From contig DYEF01000065.1 of NCBI GenBank assembly GCA_020725805.1, forward strand, positions 1 through 40,348: a DNA stretch of 40,348 nucleotides, written 5' to 3'. This DNA comes from Bdellovibrio sp. Lineage in GTDB: Bacteria > Myxococcota > SpSt-1050. The first letter of the stretch is position 1. Each line of letters opens with the position of its first letter. Positions 27,044-34,524 of the stretch are shown here, piece after piece. Made by a program: the position numbers and the translations under genes. The notes beneath the pieces were generated by a model that was given only the letters and a program-made list of their open reading frames with translations, was not told the origin of the DNA and did not search any database.

Positions 27044-27775
27044 TCATTTCTTTATCATCTCTGCCGCCTCTTTATCAATGATAAAAGTACAGTCTCTGTG
27101 CAATCTTAGAACCGAGGCCGGAAAACGCGGAGTTATATTCCCTGAAATGGCACGCTTTATAGTCTCTGCCTTATCTCTCCCCGAGGCGAGCAGAATAATC
27201 TTCTTTGAATGCATAATCGTCCCGAGACCCATAGTAATAGCCTTTGCGGGAACTTTTGATAACGAACCAAAATATTTGCTGTTGGCTATTCTGGTTTTTT
27301 CCGTAAGAGATTCAATGTGTGTTTCGGGCACGAACTCATCCGAAGGTTCATTGAATCCTATGTGCCCGTTGTGACCAATGCCGAGAATCATCAGGTCAAT
27401 AGGTCCCTTTGCCCTGATTAACTCCTCATACCTTGTACATTCCTCTTTTATATTTTTCGCCATTCCGTCCGGTATATGGATATTTTCCTTCCTCACATTT
27501 ACATGCCTGAAAAAATTCTTCTGCATATAGGAATAATACGAATTCGGATTTTTACGGGGAAGATTTACATACTCATCCAGATTGAAAGTAACCACATTTT
27601 TGAAATCTACAAATCCGTTCCTGTGTATCAATACGAGTTCCTTATACATCTGAACTGGGGTCCTTCCTGTGGGGAGACCCAGAACGAGATTCGGTTTCAA
27701 TGCAATACTCGCAGCCACAAGCAGCGCCGCCTGCCGGCTTATCTCGTTATAATCTTTCATTACAATCAGATTCAT
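27044..27775 (-). CDS. nagB: Glucosamine-6-phosphate deaminase
   Basis: A 243-aa enzyme that turns glucosamine 6-phosphate into fructose 6-phosphate and ammonia, feeding amino sugars into glycolysis. LGLPTGRTP at 32-40 is the phosphate loop; FNLDEY holds Asp67; GIGHNGHIGFNEP at 132-144 carries His138 and Glu143. The Asp of E. coli GNDGH is Asn136 here, as in Gram-positive-type NagB. It is slightly shorter than the 266-aa E. coli enzyme, ending before the allosteric tail, so regulation by GlcNAc-6-P may be missing. The ATG overlaps the stop of the DciA-like gene as ATGA. Confidence 0.92.
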   Translation of the reverse strand: MNLIVMKDYNEISRQAALLVAASIALKPNLVLGLPTGRTPVQMYKELVLIHRNGFVDFKNVVTFNLDEYVNLPRKNPNSYYSYMQKNFFRHVNVRKENIHIPDGMAKNIKEECTRYEELIRAKGPIDLMILGIGHNGHIGFNEPSDEFVPETHIESLTEKTRIANSKYFGSLSKVPAKAITMGLGTIMHSKKIILLASGRDKAETIKRAISGNITPRFPASVLRLHRDCTFIIDKEAAEMIKK

Positions 27776-28086
27776 TTTATATAAAACTTAATATCCTCAA
27801 CGGCCTCTGTCCGGAGGTAGTCATTGATTTTTTTAATCATATCCGCCTTATAAAAGGTAATATTATGCAGCCAGACAGAATCATGAACCTGAACAAGCAG
27901 TTTTTTTTTCCTGAGTTCCACCGGTCTTGAATTTCTGCCGAGTTCCAATCCAACAATCTTTTCCCAGTTGTTCAGAATTGCTCCGAGCGTCATCCCTTCC
28001 TTTATCCACTGACTGCTTCCGACAAGCTCGGAAATCACGGTCACTGCCGGTCTGACTGCCTCTGTATTATATCTCTTCTTAACCAT
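27772..28086 (-). CDS. DUF721/DciA-like protein
   Basis: A 104-aa protein matching the DUF721 pattern: an early LGAILNNWEKIVG segment, then SRPVELRKKKLLVQV, DSVWLHNI and a final helix with INDYLR. The family includes DciA, which loads the replicative helicase DnaB in bacteria lacking DnaC/DnaI. Here it is short and embedded in an envelope and signalling operon rather than next to a replication gene, so the role is inferred from the family only. The start overlaps the stop of the porin-like gene by one base (TGATG). Confidence 0.8.
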   Translation of the reverse strand: MVKKRYNTEAVRPAVTVISELVGSSQWIKEGMTLGAILNNWEKIVGLELGRNSRPVELRKKKLLVQVHDSVWLHNITFYKADMIKKINDYLRTEAVEDIKFYIK

Positions 28087-28793
28087 CAGAAAGCCAATGT
28101 AAGCATCAAATTTCCTGAAACATAATTCATATATGATGCAAAATCCTTTGCCTCAAAGCTGGCTCCCTCCGCAATCTTTGCCGCACCCTCTTCAAGACTC
28201 GTCTTCTTCTGCATAATTGCAATATTATACCTTGCCTGAATTCCGATAAGCATAAAGGGAGCAACCTTGAAGTCAATACCTCCTCCGGCATAGACGTGTG
28301 CCCCGTAACTCTTTTCGTCGAGAACAGAAATAATTGCCAGACCCGTTCCGGCCCCGAGATATGGATGTACAACAAGTTCAACAAGATAAAACCTGACCCC
28401 TGCATCAATGGTCTGAAGAGTCAGATTCTTCCCGTCCATTTTATCCCTTTCTGCCTTGAGTGCCGAATCTATGACCGAGGCTGCAGGGTCATCTGTACCC
28501 GGAAGTTTGATTATTTTACCAGACGGAGACCTTGTTACATCAGAAAAACCAAAGCTGTTATACCTGTAACTGAGTTCCAGAAATCCGAGCAGCACGTCTG
28601 CCCCGCCGAAATAGCCTATTCCGTTTTTATAGTCAACCATAATGCCTGATGTGTCATTCAGCTTAAGGAGCGTATTATCTCCGAAACTGCTGAGTGGATA
28701 TGCTCCTCCGCCGCCAATGGAAAGACCAAGTTTTGCAAAAACGTTTACTGAAAAAAGAGTAAAAACGAGGGAAAGAATCAGAACCTTCTTCAT
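28086..28793 (-). CDS. Outer-membrane beta-barrel protein
   Basis: A 235-aa protein with a clear signal peptide (about 1-20, ending VFA). The mature part has alternating hydrophobic strands and glycine-rich turns such as LGLSIGGGGAYPL, GIGYFGGADVLLGFLELSYRY and HVYAGGGIDFKV, and it ends LMLTLAF, with the terminal Phe typical of barrel assembly signals. This fits a small OmpA/OmpW-like porin-shaped barrel of about eight strands. No closer family was recognised. GGAGG precedes the ATG. It follows the TPR gene by 14 bases. Confidence 0.8.
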   Translation of the reverse strand: MKKVLILSLVFTLFSVNVFAKLGLSIGGGGAYPLSSFGDNTLLKLNDTSGIMVDYKNGIGYFGGADVLLGFLELSYRYNSFGFSDVTRSPSGKIIKLPGTDDPAASVIDSALKAERDKMDGKNLTLQTIDAGVRFYLVELVVHPYLGAGTGLAIISVLDEKSYGAHVYAGGGIDFKVAPFMLIGIQARYNIAIMQKKTSLEEGAAKIAEGASFEAKDFASYMNYVSGNLMLTLAF

Positions 28794-28807
28794 AAAAATC
28801 CTCCCTT

Positions 28808-31090
28808 TTATTTCATCAGTTCCTTTGCTTTCTGTGCAAACGGGCCGTTTGGATCCTGTTCCAGATACTTCTGCATAACTTCGGCAACCGCCTCTTTTGG
28901 AGCCTTATTTTCCTTGTAAAGAAGCCCTAACTGATAAAATCCCTCTGCGCCAAGTTTCGGGTCTGTCTCTGCGGCAGTCTTGAACATCTCTTCTGCCCTT
29001 TCATTGTTCTTGTTCTTCTTGTGCATTTTGCCAAGGGATATTGCAAGCTCCACAACCGCTTTCTTGTTACGCATAGCCTTAAATCCTGACATTGCAAGTT
29101 CAAACTCCTCGATTGCCCTCTGTTCATCCTGCTTTGCCAGATATACCTTCCCCTTTTCCATATGGGCAAACGGGTCTTCCGGATTGATGCCAAGTGCCTT
29201 CGATGCTTCCTTAAGTGCATCATCGAGCGAACCCTTCTGTCTTAAAGCCCTCGACATCAGAACATAGGCCTCGCTCTTATCCCTCTCCTGCATAAGATTT
29301 GCAGCCCGCTTTATAGCCGAAATAGCCTCATCATACTTCTCCTTGGATATCAGAAATTCACCTTTTTTCATATAAAAAGAGGGATTCTTGGGGTCCAGTT
29401 TGATAGCGTTATCAAAGGAAGAAATAGCCTTCTCCACATTACCGGAATTTGCATAAATCTTGGCGAGCTCAAAGTGAATCATAGGATTATCCTTATCCAG
29501 AGCAAGTGAAGCATTCAGAAAATCCTCACCCTCCTTGGTATTCCCTTTATTGTAGTTGATTACACCTTTGACAAATATTGCAAGAGACTCTTCCCTCGAA
29601 GACAATTTATTCTCGGCCTTAAGTTTCAGAATCTCATCCACAATCTTCATAGCCTCATCAAATTTTGCTGAATCCATACTGAGGATAAGGGCTTTCCCGA
29701 GCATTGAGCCGGTATGCTCCTTATTATCCTTGAGTGCAAGTTCGTACTGACCGAGAGCCTGATTCATATACCCCTGTTTGTAGGAAATATCTCCCATAAT
29801 TTTATAGGACCTCGGGTCCTTTGCCTTCGGGTCATTACCGGTCTCCGAAAGATGTGCCTTCTTGATAAAATCCGTTGCCTCATCATAATTGCCAACCTTC
29901 ATCAGTGCAATTCCGAGAGCCCAGAGGAGTCTTGAATGCTGTGCGCCTTTCATAACCTCTTCCTTGCCCAGCTGAATTGCCGAATTGGCATCACCTCCGT
30001 ATATCTTCATCAGCATCTGTGCGGCCGACAACGTTGCGGAATTATCCTTCTTCTGAATTGCATCGTTTATATGTTCTGTTGCCGCCTTTACCATTGCAGC
30101 ATCTCCGCCATATTCACCAAACAGAATAGCTTCAACATACCCGAGCGTAGCCTTGAAATTGCCGGAATCCTCAAGTTTGATGGCAGACTCAAGTGCCTTT
30201 TTGGCTTCCAGATATCCGGAGTATGTATCGAGTTTCATATTCTCAATTGCAATATTTGTAAAATTCTTGATCTTCTTTGCCTTGTTTGCTGTATATGCAA
30301 TAAACCCGATTATACCTGCGGAAATAACAGCGAGAATAATAATCAGCATCATTGTACGTTTTGCCTGATCTTTTTTGAGAATATCATCAGTCGAGGCAAA
30401 ATCCTCTGCTGTAGGAGGCGGAAGCTTGGTAATCTTCTTCTGGGGTTTGACATCTATCGACTCTGTCGCCTCACCGGTCTCCTGTTCTGCCGGCGTCTCT
30501 TTCGGAGTCTTTTGCGGTTCGAAAGGTCTGTCTGTTGGCGGTGGTGCCTTTCTGGGCGGCATCGAGGTCTTCTTCTTCATACCCGGTTTCTGTGACGAGG
30601 GGGCTTTTCTGGGAGCAACCTTCTCCGTACTCTCCTCCTCTTCACCCTCACTCAGGGCATTGGGAGGAGTAAGATTGACGCCTTTTTCAAGAAGAAGTGC
30701 CTTCGCCTCGAGATTCGAAGGGTCAAGTTCGTAAGCCTTCTTCAGCGCCTCTATCGCAGCGTCGTTTTCATTCAATTTGAGATGGAGATTACCTTTCATG
30801 AAAAAGGCTTCTGCATTATTTGCATCTACCTTAATTACCTCATTTAATGCCTCGATACCTTTGGCAAACTTGGACTGCTTCATATAGACACGGGCAAGGG
30901 CGAGATAACCCTCCTTGGGATGAGTCTTGATTCCTCTCCTTGCCATGACCATAGCCTCAACCATTCTGCCTTTTTCGAGATAGGCGTCCACCAGTTCCAC
31001 AAAGACCAGTGAATTCGGGTCCTGTGTAAACTGCATCTCTAACTGAGATATATCCTTGTTCTGTTTTGTCTTATCTTCCTGAGTGCTCAT
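28808..31090 (-). CDS. TPR-repeat membrane protein
   Basis: A 760-aa protein, using the ATG at 31090 (GAGG six bases upstream); an in-frame ATG 51 bases earlier lies upstream of the predicted transcription start and is rejected. The N-terminal region (about 15-135) holds roughly three to four tetratricopeptide repeats. A Pro/Lys/Thr-rich linker (about 150-225) follows, then one membrane helix at about 246-268 and a long second array of TPRs (about 290-760; for example FMKGNLHLKLNENDAAI, FYMKKGEFLISKEKYDEAI). Such proteins act as envelope scaffolds. It is the first gene of the six-gene unit down to the histidine kinase. Confidence 0.88.
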   Translation of the reverse strand: MSTQEDKTKQNKDISQLEMQFTQDPNSLVFVELVDAYLEKGRMVEAMVMARRGIKTHPKEGYLALARVYMKQSKFAKGIEALNEVIKVDANNAEAFFMKGNLHLKLNENDAAIEALKKAYELDPSNLEAKALLLEKGVNLTPPNALSEGEEEESTEKVAPRKAPSSQKPGMKKKTSMPPRKAPPPTDRPFEPQKTPKETPAEQETGEATESIDVKPQKKITKLPPPTAEDFASTDDILKKDQAKRTMMLIIILAVISAGIIGFIAYTANKAKKIKNFTNIAIENMKLDTYSGYLEAKKALESAIKLEDSGNFKATLGYVEAILFGEYGGDAAMVKAATEHINDAIQKKDNSATLSAAQMLMKIYGGDANSAIQLGKEEVMKGAQHSRLLWALGIALMKVGNYDEATDFIKKAHLSETGNDPKAKDPRSYKIMGDISYKQGYMNQALGQYELALKDNKEHTGSMLGKALILSMDSAKFDEAMKIVDEILKLKAENKLSSREESLAIFVKGVINYNKGNTKEGEDFLNASLALDKDNPMIHFELAKIYANSGNVEKAISSFDNAIKLDPKNPSFYMKKGEFLISKEKYDEAISAIKRAANLMQERDKSEAYVLMSRALRQKGSLDDALKEASKALGINPEDPFAHMEKGKVYLAKQDEQRAIEEFELAMSGFKAMRNKKAVVELAISLGKMHKKNKNNERAEEMFKTAAETDPKLGAEGFYQLGLLYKENKAPKEAVAEVMQKYLEQDPNGPFAQKAKELMK

Positions 31091-31131
31091 ATTATACCTC
31101 GTATGTAAGTAAGTACCAAAAAGCGGAATGC

Positions 31132-31160
31132 ATAATAGCAAAATATAATTAACGTGTCAA
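31132..31160 (-). promoter_or_regulatory. Promoter of the TPR-to-histidine-kinase operon
   Basis: A perfect TTGACA (31160 to 31155) and TATTAT (31137 to 31132, 5 of 6) are separated by 17 bp on the minus strand. The predicted leader is about 35 bases to the ATG at 31090, which fixes that start over the upstream ATG at 31141. Confidence 0.7.
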
Positions 31161-31187
31161 AGACAATATGTGAAAGTTTTGCCGATT

Positions 31188-31838
31188 TTATTTTTTAACC
31201 GCGACTCCTACCAGCCGTCTTTTCAGAGAATAAGGCAGTTCATATTCAATCAGAACAGATTTGGCTATTTTACCGGTCTTTTTAATAGCCCTTGTATAAA
31301 TCTTCTCACTCTCTTCGGTCAAAAGACTTACAGCCACACCACCGCCTGCTAGATTTGAGATGGAGAAATACGGCCAGTCATTGATATTGATTGCCGCCTT
31401 CGAGATTATCAGTTGAGCTGAAAGACTCTCTCTCTGAACCATCTTCTCCTCTACTTTATAGTTCTTAAGACCTGCGATTCTGATAAATTCCCTCAAAAAA
31501 TTTGCCTTTTTCCGTTTTGGCTCAAAAAGTGTAACATTCGCACCCGGGAGGAAAAAGGACCAGAAAAGAGAAGGAAATCCTGCCCCCGAACCAATGTCTG
31601 CTATATTGGATATCCGGATTTTCTCTGACAATAAATACTCATTTGTCCTCTTTAGCGCCAGAAAAGAATCCAGATAGAGAAATTCGGCAATTTCCCTTTC
31701 ATTTGAAAGCCCTATAAGATTGGCAATATTCTGCCACTTGAGAAGGAGTTCTATATGTATTTCTGTAAGATTACGAAGATCCTGATTATCTGCGCTATGC
31801 TTGATAAAATATTCAAGAATTCGTCCGGCTCTATCCAT
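31188..31838 (-). CDS. rsmG: 16S rRNA (guanine-N7) methyltransferase RsmG
   Basis: A 216-aa SAM-dependent enzyme that should methylate G527 of 16S rRNA. ADIGSGAGFP at 80-89 is the SAM-binding motif I, LLLKWQNIANLIG near 31-43 is the family's N-terminal signature, and EPKRKKANFLREF follows motif I. ATG at 31838, two bases after the subtilase stop, places KW at the same distance from the start as in E. coli RsmG; upstream ATGs (31865, 31919) would overlap the protease gene further and add unmatched residues. The usual partner gene mnmG is not seen next to it. Confidence 0.9.
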   Translation of the reverse strand: MDRAGRILEYFIKHSADNQDLRNLTEIHIELLLKWQNIANLIGLSNEREIAEFLYLDSFLALKRTNEYLLSEKIRISNIADIGSGAGFPSLFWSFFLPGANVTLFEPKRKKANFLREFIRIAGLKNYKVEEKMVQRESLSAQLIISKAAININDWPYFSISNLAGGGVAVSLLTEESEKIYTRAIKKTGKIAKSVLIEYELPYSLKRRLVGVAVKK

Positions 31839-31840
31839 AT

Positions 31841-34003
31841 CTATTCCATAAGACTGCAGGAGCATCCGTATCCCTCGGAAGAATTCTCCTCCTTTTTCAT
31901 CTCTACCGGATAGACGCATTTTTTGTCAATACATCTGAGCCCCTGCGAACAATCTGCATCCTGACCACAATCCCCGTTAAAATGAGAGAGACATCTCTTA
32001 TTCTCACATACAAGACTGCTGTCGCAATCCAGATTGGATTCACAGCTGTAACCCAGAAGACCTCTGCAGTAATTGTTTCTGCACAACATACCGGTTTTAC
32101 AGTCATTTTCATTCTCACAGAATCCGATTTTCAGAGCCATTCTTACTGCCTCATAGGCATTCATCAGACCAAAACCCCACCTGTAATCAAAACCGCCGAA
32201 CTCTTCATAAGGTGCCGATGCCGTCCGCCTGATTATACGTTTTGCCTCATTAGCGGTAAGTTCGGGATTGACAGATAGTAATAGTCCAACCAGTCCGGCT
32301 ATATGAGGACAGGCCATTGAAGTCCCCTGCATTGCAATATGAAATCTGTCGACCTGTGTACCTGCCTGAAGCTGAATTGCATCGGAAGAAAATGCACTTA
32401 TGATAATCCTGCCGGGTGCGGCAATATCAGGTTTTGGCCCAGTTCTCGTCTCATCTCCGCTCGGTCCGATACTTGAAAAATACGCGATATCTCCCGGATT
32501 ATCCCTCAGCGTATGGACATTTCTGTCGATATCAGTATATTCCTTCCTTGAAACTGCGGCAGCAACTGTAATAACATAGGGAGAGGATGCCGGCATACCG
32601 ATTGTCCTTTTTGAATCACCGGGAATCAAGCCATTATCACTCCTATCTGAAAATGAAGACCCGCCTGAGAAGAAATCCTCATCGGCAAACCAGGCATCGA
32701 AATAGGCATCTCCTTTTGCCTTAAAATAAAACTTCATATCCGAAGAGACACAGTCCCCGCAGTTTTTATTTATCAGGATGAGATACATTACTTTATCGCT
32801 CGGCGAATAATAGGCAGAATCAAATCCGATTTCAGCATACTTTTTCCCATCATAAACAATTGAATCTGAAACGCCTTCTTCGCCGTTATAAAATACGGTC
32901 TCTGCAAGTTCATCGACCCCGTCTCTGGAAATCCCTATCGCTACCTGAAGATTCTTTTTATTCTCACGCCACAGGTTGATAATGGCTGCACCGGATGAAC
33001 TTTTGATATTCATAAGGGTCTTTTTCGGCATATCTTCGGCCTGATATCCCAGATGAATATTCGAAGAACCCTCATTACCGGCTGCTACCACAATCACCTT
33101 CCCCTTTGCCTCACCTTTTTCAAGCATATCTGCTATAGCAAGCTCCTCCGGAGAATTTCCGTCATGAGGACCGTAATGTCCTCCCAGACTCATATTTATT
33201 ACTACAGGCATTTTCAGGGATTCAGCCCGCCTCAGGACATACTCAATCCCGTCAATAAGATTTTCGAATGTCCCGCTCTTTGCAACGACAAAAACCCCCT
33301 CAGGGGCAAGTCCCTTATACCTTTTCGAGTCAGAGCCCATAATCCCCGAGCAATGAGTCCCGTGACCAATGACATCCTTATACGGACACTCCTCTTTATT
33401 TATTCGGTCAGTATCACATTCATCACCATAGCCGTATTCGGGAGGTGAAATCTTATTTTCCGGATTGACATCCTGATACCAGATATATTTAGTACGCATC
33501 TCCCCGCCGTCCGTAATGAAATCCTGATGTGTATAATCGAGCCCGGTATCTGTAATCCCGAGGACAACCCCCTTACCCGTCACAGGAAAAGGAAGTCTGA
33601 ACACAGAGTGCACAAGGTCTGCCTTTACAAAAGGTATACTCTTATCCAGATAAATTCTCTTCTGAGTTGCAGCAGAGATGTATTGTATCTCTTTTCTCAG
33701 TTGCAATTCCGGAATATCCCTTACATCTACCCTGCCGGTAATCACATTTCCGAATACTCTGAAGTAATACCCCTTATTCTTAAGAAACGATATAGTCTTT
33801 TGCGGGTCATCTGAAATAATACTCACCGTTGTGGTAAAGCCATCCGCCTTAATCAGATTAATATCCGGTAATACCTTCTGCTTATAATAAACGACACCCT
33901 TTTTGAGCATTAGATTTTTCAGGAGTGGGTCGATATTATTTTCAGTAGCATTCAACAAAAGAGAAAACTGAAATGCAAACAGAATTAAAATGAATCTATT
34001 CAT
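31841..34003 (-). CDS. Secreted subtilisin-like (S8) protease with cysteine-rich tail
   Basis: A 720-aa exported serine protease. A signal peptide (about 1-19, LLLNA) and a propeptide-like region (about 20-125) precede the catalytic domain: Asp152 in TDTGLDYTH, His214 in GHGTH, oxyanion Asn310 in AAGN and Ser562 in GTSMACPH. Residues about 325-465 form an inserted beta-rich domain between the oxyanion Asn and the Ser, as in larger subtilases. After the core (about 625) come cysteine-rich modules with CENENDC, CESNLDC and CGQDADC units, like those in the lipoprotein cluster. The protein ends YGCSCSLME, with no membrane helix after it. GGGAG precedes the ATG. Confidence 0.9.
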   Translation of the reverse strand: MNRFILILFAFQFSLLLNATENNIDPLLKNLMLKKGVVYYKQKVLPDINLIKADGFTTTVSIISDDPQKTISFLKNKGYYFRVFGNVITGRVDVRDIPELQLRKEIQYISAATQKRIYLDKSIPFVKADLVHSVFRLPFPVTGKGVVLGITDTGLDYTHQDFITDGGEMRTKYIWYQDVNPENKISPPEYGYGDECDTDRINKEECPYKDVIGHGTHCSGIMGSDSKRYKGLAPEGVFVVAKSGTFENLIDGIEYVLRRAESLKMPVVINMSLGGHYGPHDGNSPEELAIADMLEKGEAKGKVIVVAAGNEGSSNIHLGYQAEDMPKKTLMNIKSSSGAAIINLWRENKKNLQVAIGISRDGVDELAETVFYNGEEGVSDSIVYDGKKYAEIGFDSAYYSPSDKVMYLILINKNCGDCVSSDMKFYFKAKGDAYFDAWFADEDFFSGGSSFSDRSDNGLIPGDSKRTIGMPASSPYVITVAAAVSRKEYTDIDRNVHTLRDNPGDIAYFSSIGPSGDETRTGPKPDIAAPGRIIISAFSSDAIQLQAGTQVDRFHIAMQGTSMACPHIAGLVGLLLSVNPELTANEAKRIIRRTASAPYEEFGGFDYRWGFGLMNAYEAVRMALKIGFCENENDCKTGMLCRNNYCRGLLGYSCESNLDCDSSLVCENKRCLSHFNGDCGQDADCSQGLRCIDKKCVYPVEMKKEENSSEGYGCSCSLME

Positions 34004-34330
34004 CTATACTCCCTTAAACCGGATTTTTATTAACATTAAAAAAGGACTTTAACAATAACAAACAAACGAAGATTTAGAATAATAAGAAAATACAAAACAA
34101 GTTTGTTGTCTTAATTTTATAACGGAATCACACACAGGAGTGCTGAAAAATAAATCTCAAAAAAACACTCTGCACAGACCATATTACCGGGACAATCTTT
34201 ATTTCTCTGACATAAAATATATTCTGACTTACAACCAAAGGCAGCAAAGAGGGCAAATGAACAACAAAAACATATCTCCGGATATTATGCCTGGTGATTT
34301 ATAATTATTTACCCGCTCCTGTATCTATCT

Positions 34331-34469
34331 TATATCAATCAATAATCCTTTTGTTAAAATCCGCCTCATATATCCGTCTTTTTCATTCTCACAAAATTTA
34401 CTCAACCAATATTACTGATTAGAAATATTTATTCAAATCACAGCAATCTGTAATTATTTGATTGATATA
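34331..34469. repeat. Interrupted inverted repeat upstream of the acyl-CoA synthetase gene
   Basis: The arm TATATCAATCAATAAT at 34331-34346 reappears as its reverse complement at 34453-34469, differing only by one inserted T. The arms are 106 bases apart. The right arm overlaps the possible -35 box TTGATA (34462-34467). It may be a paired operator, or a remnant of a small inserted element. Confidence 0.55.
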
Positions 34470-34490
34470 AACCTGCAATTTGTGTATGTA
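34462..34490 (+). promoter_or_regulatory. Weak promoter candidate for the acyl-CoA synthetase gene
   Basis: TTGATA at 34462-34467 (5 of 6) is followed after 17 bp by TATGTA at 34485-34490 (3 of 6). A better TATAAA at 34489-34494 is 21 bp away, outside the usual range. Confidence 0.3.
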
Positions 34491-34524
34491 TAAAATACTT
34501 TTTTGATTCGGGAGAATATACCTT

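Larger units (their letters stand above)
34004..34524. other. AT-rich intergenic region between divergent genes
   Basis: These 521 bases separate the subtilase gene (minus) from the acyl-CoA synthetase gene (plus). No gene, RNA or coding-type composition was recognised. The notable structure is the long interrupted inverted repeat at 34331-34469. A weak promoter is possible for each gene: TTGATA at 34462-34467 with TATGTA 17 bp later for the plus strand, and only poor matches for the minus strand. Confidence 0.5.

Noticed and set aside
34004-34524. A tRNA, small RNA or riboswitch in the 521-base gap
   Set aside because: No cloverleaf, GC-rich stem or known riboswitch core was seen by eye; the only structure is the interrupted inverted repeat.
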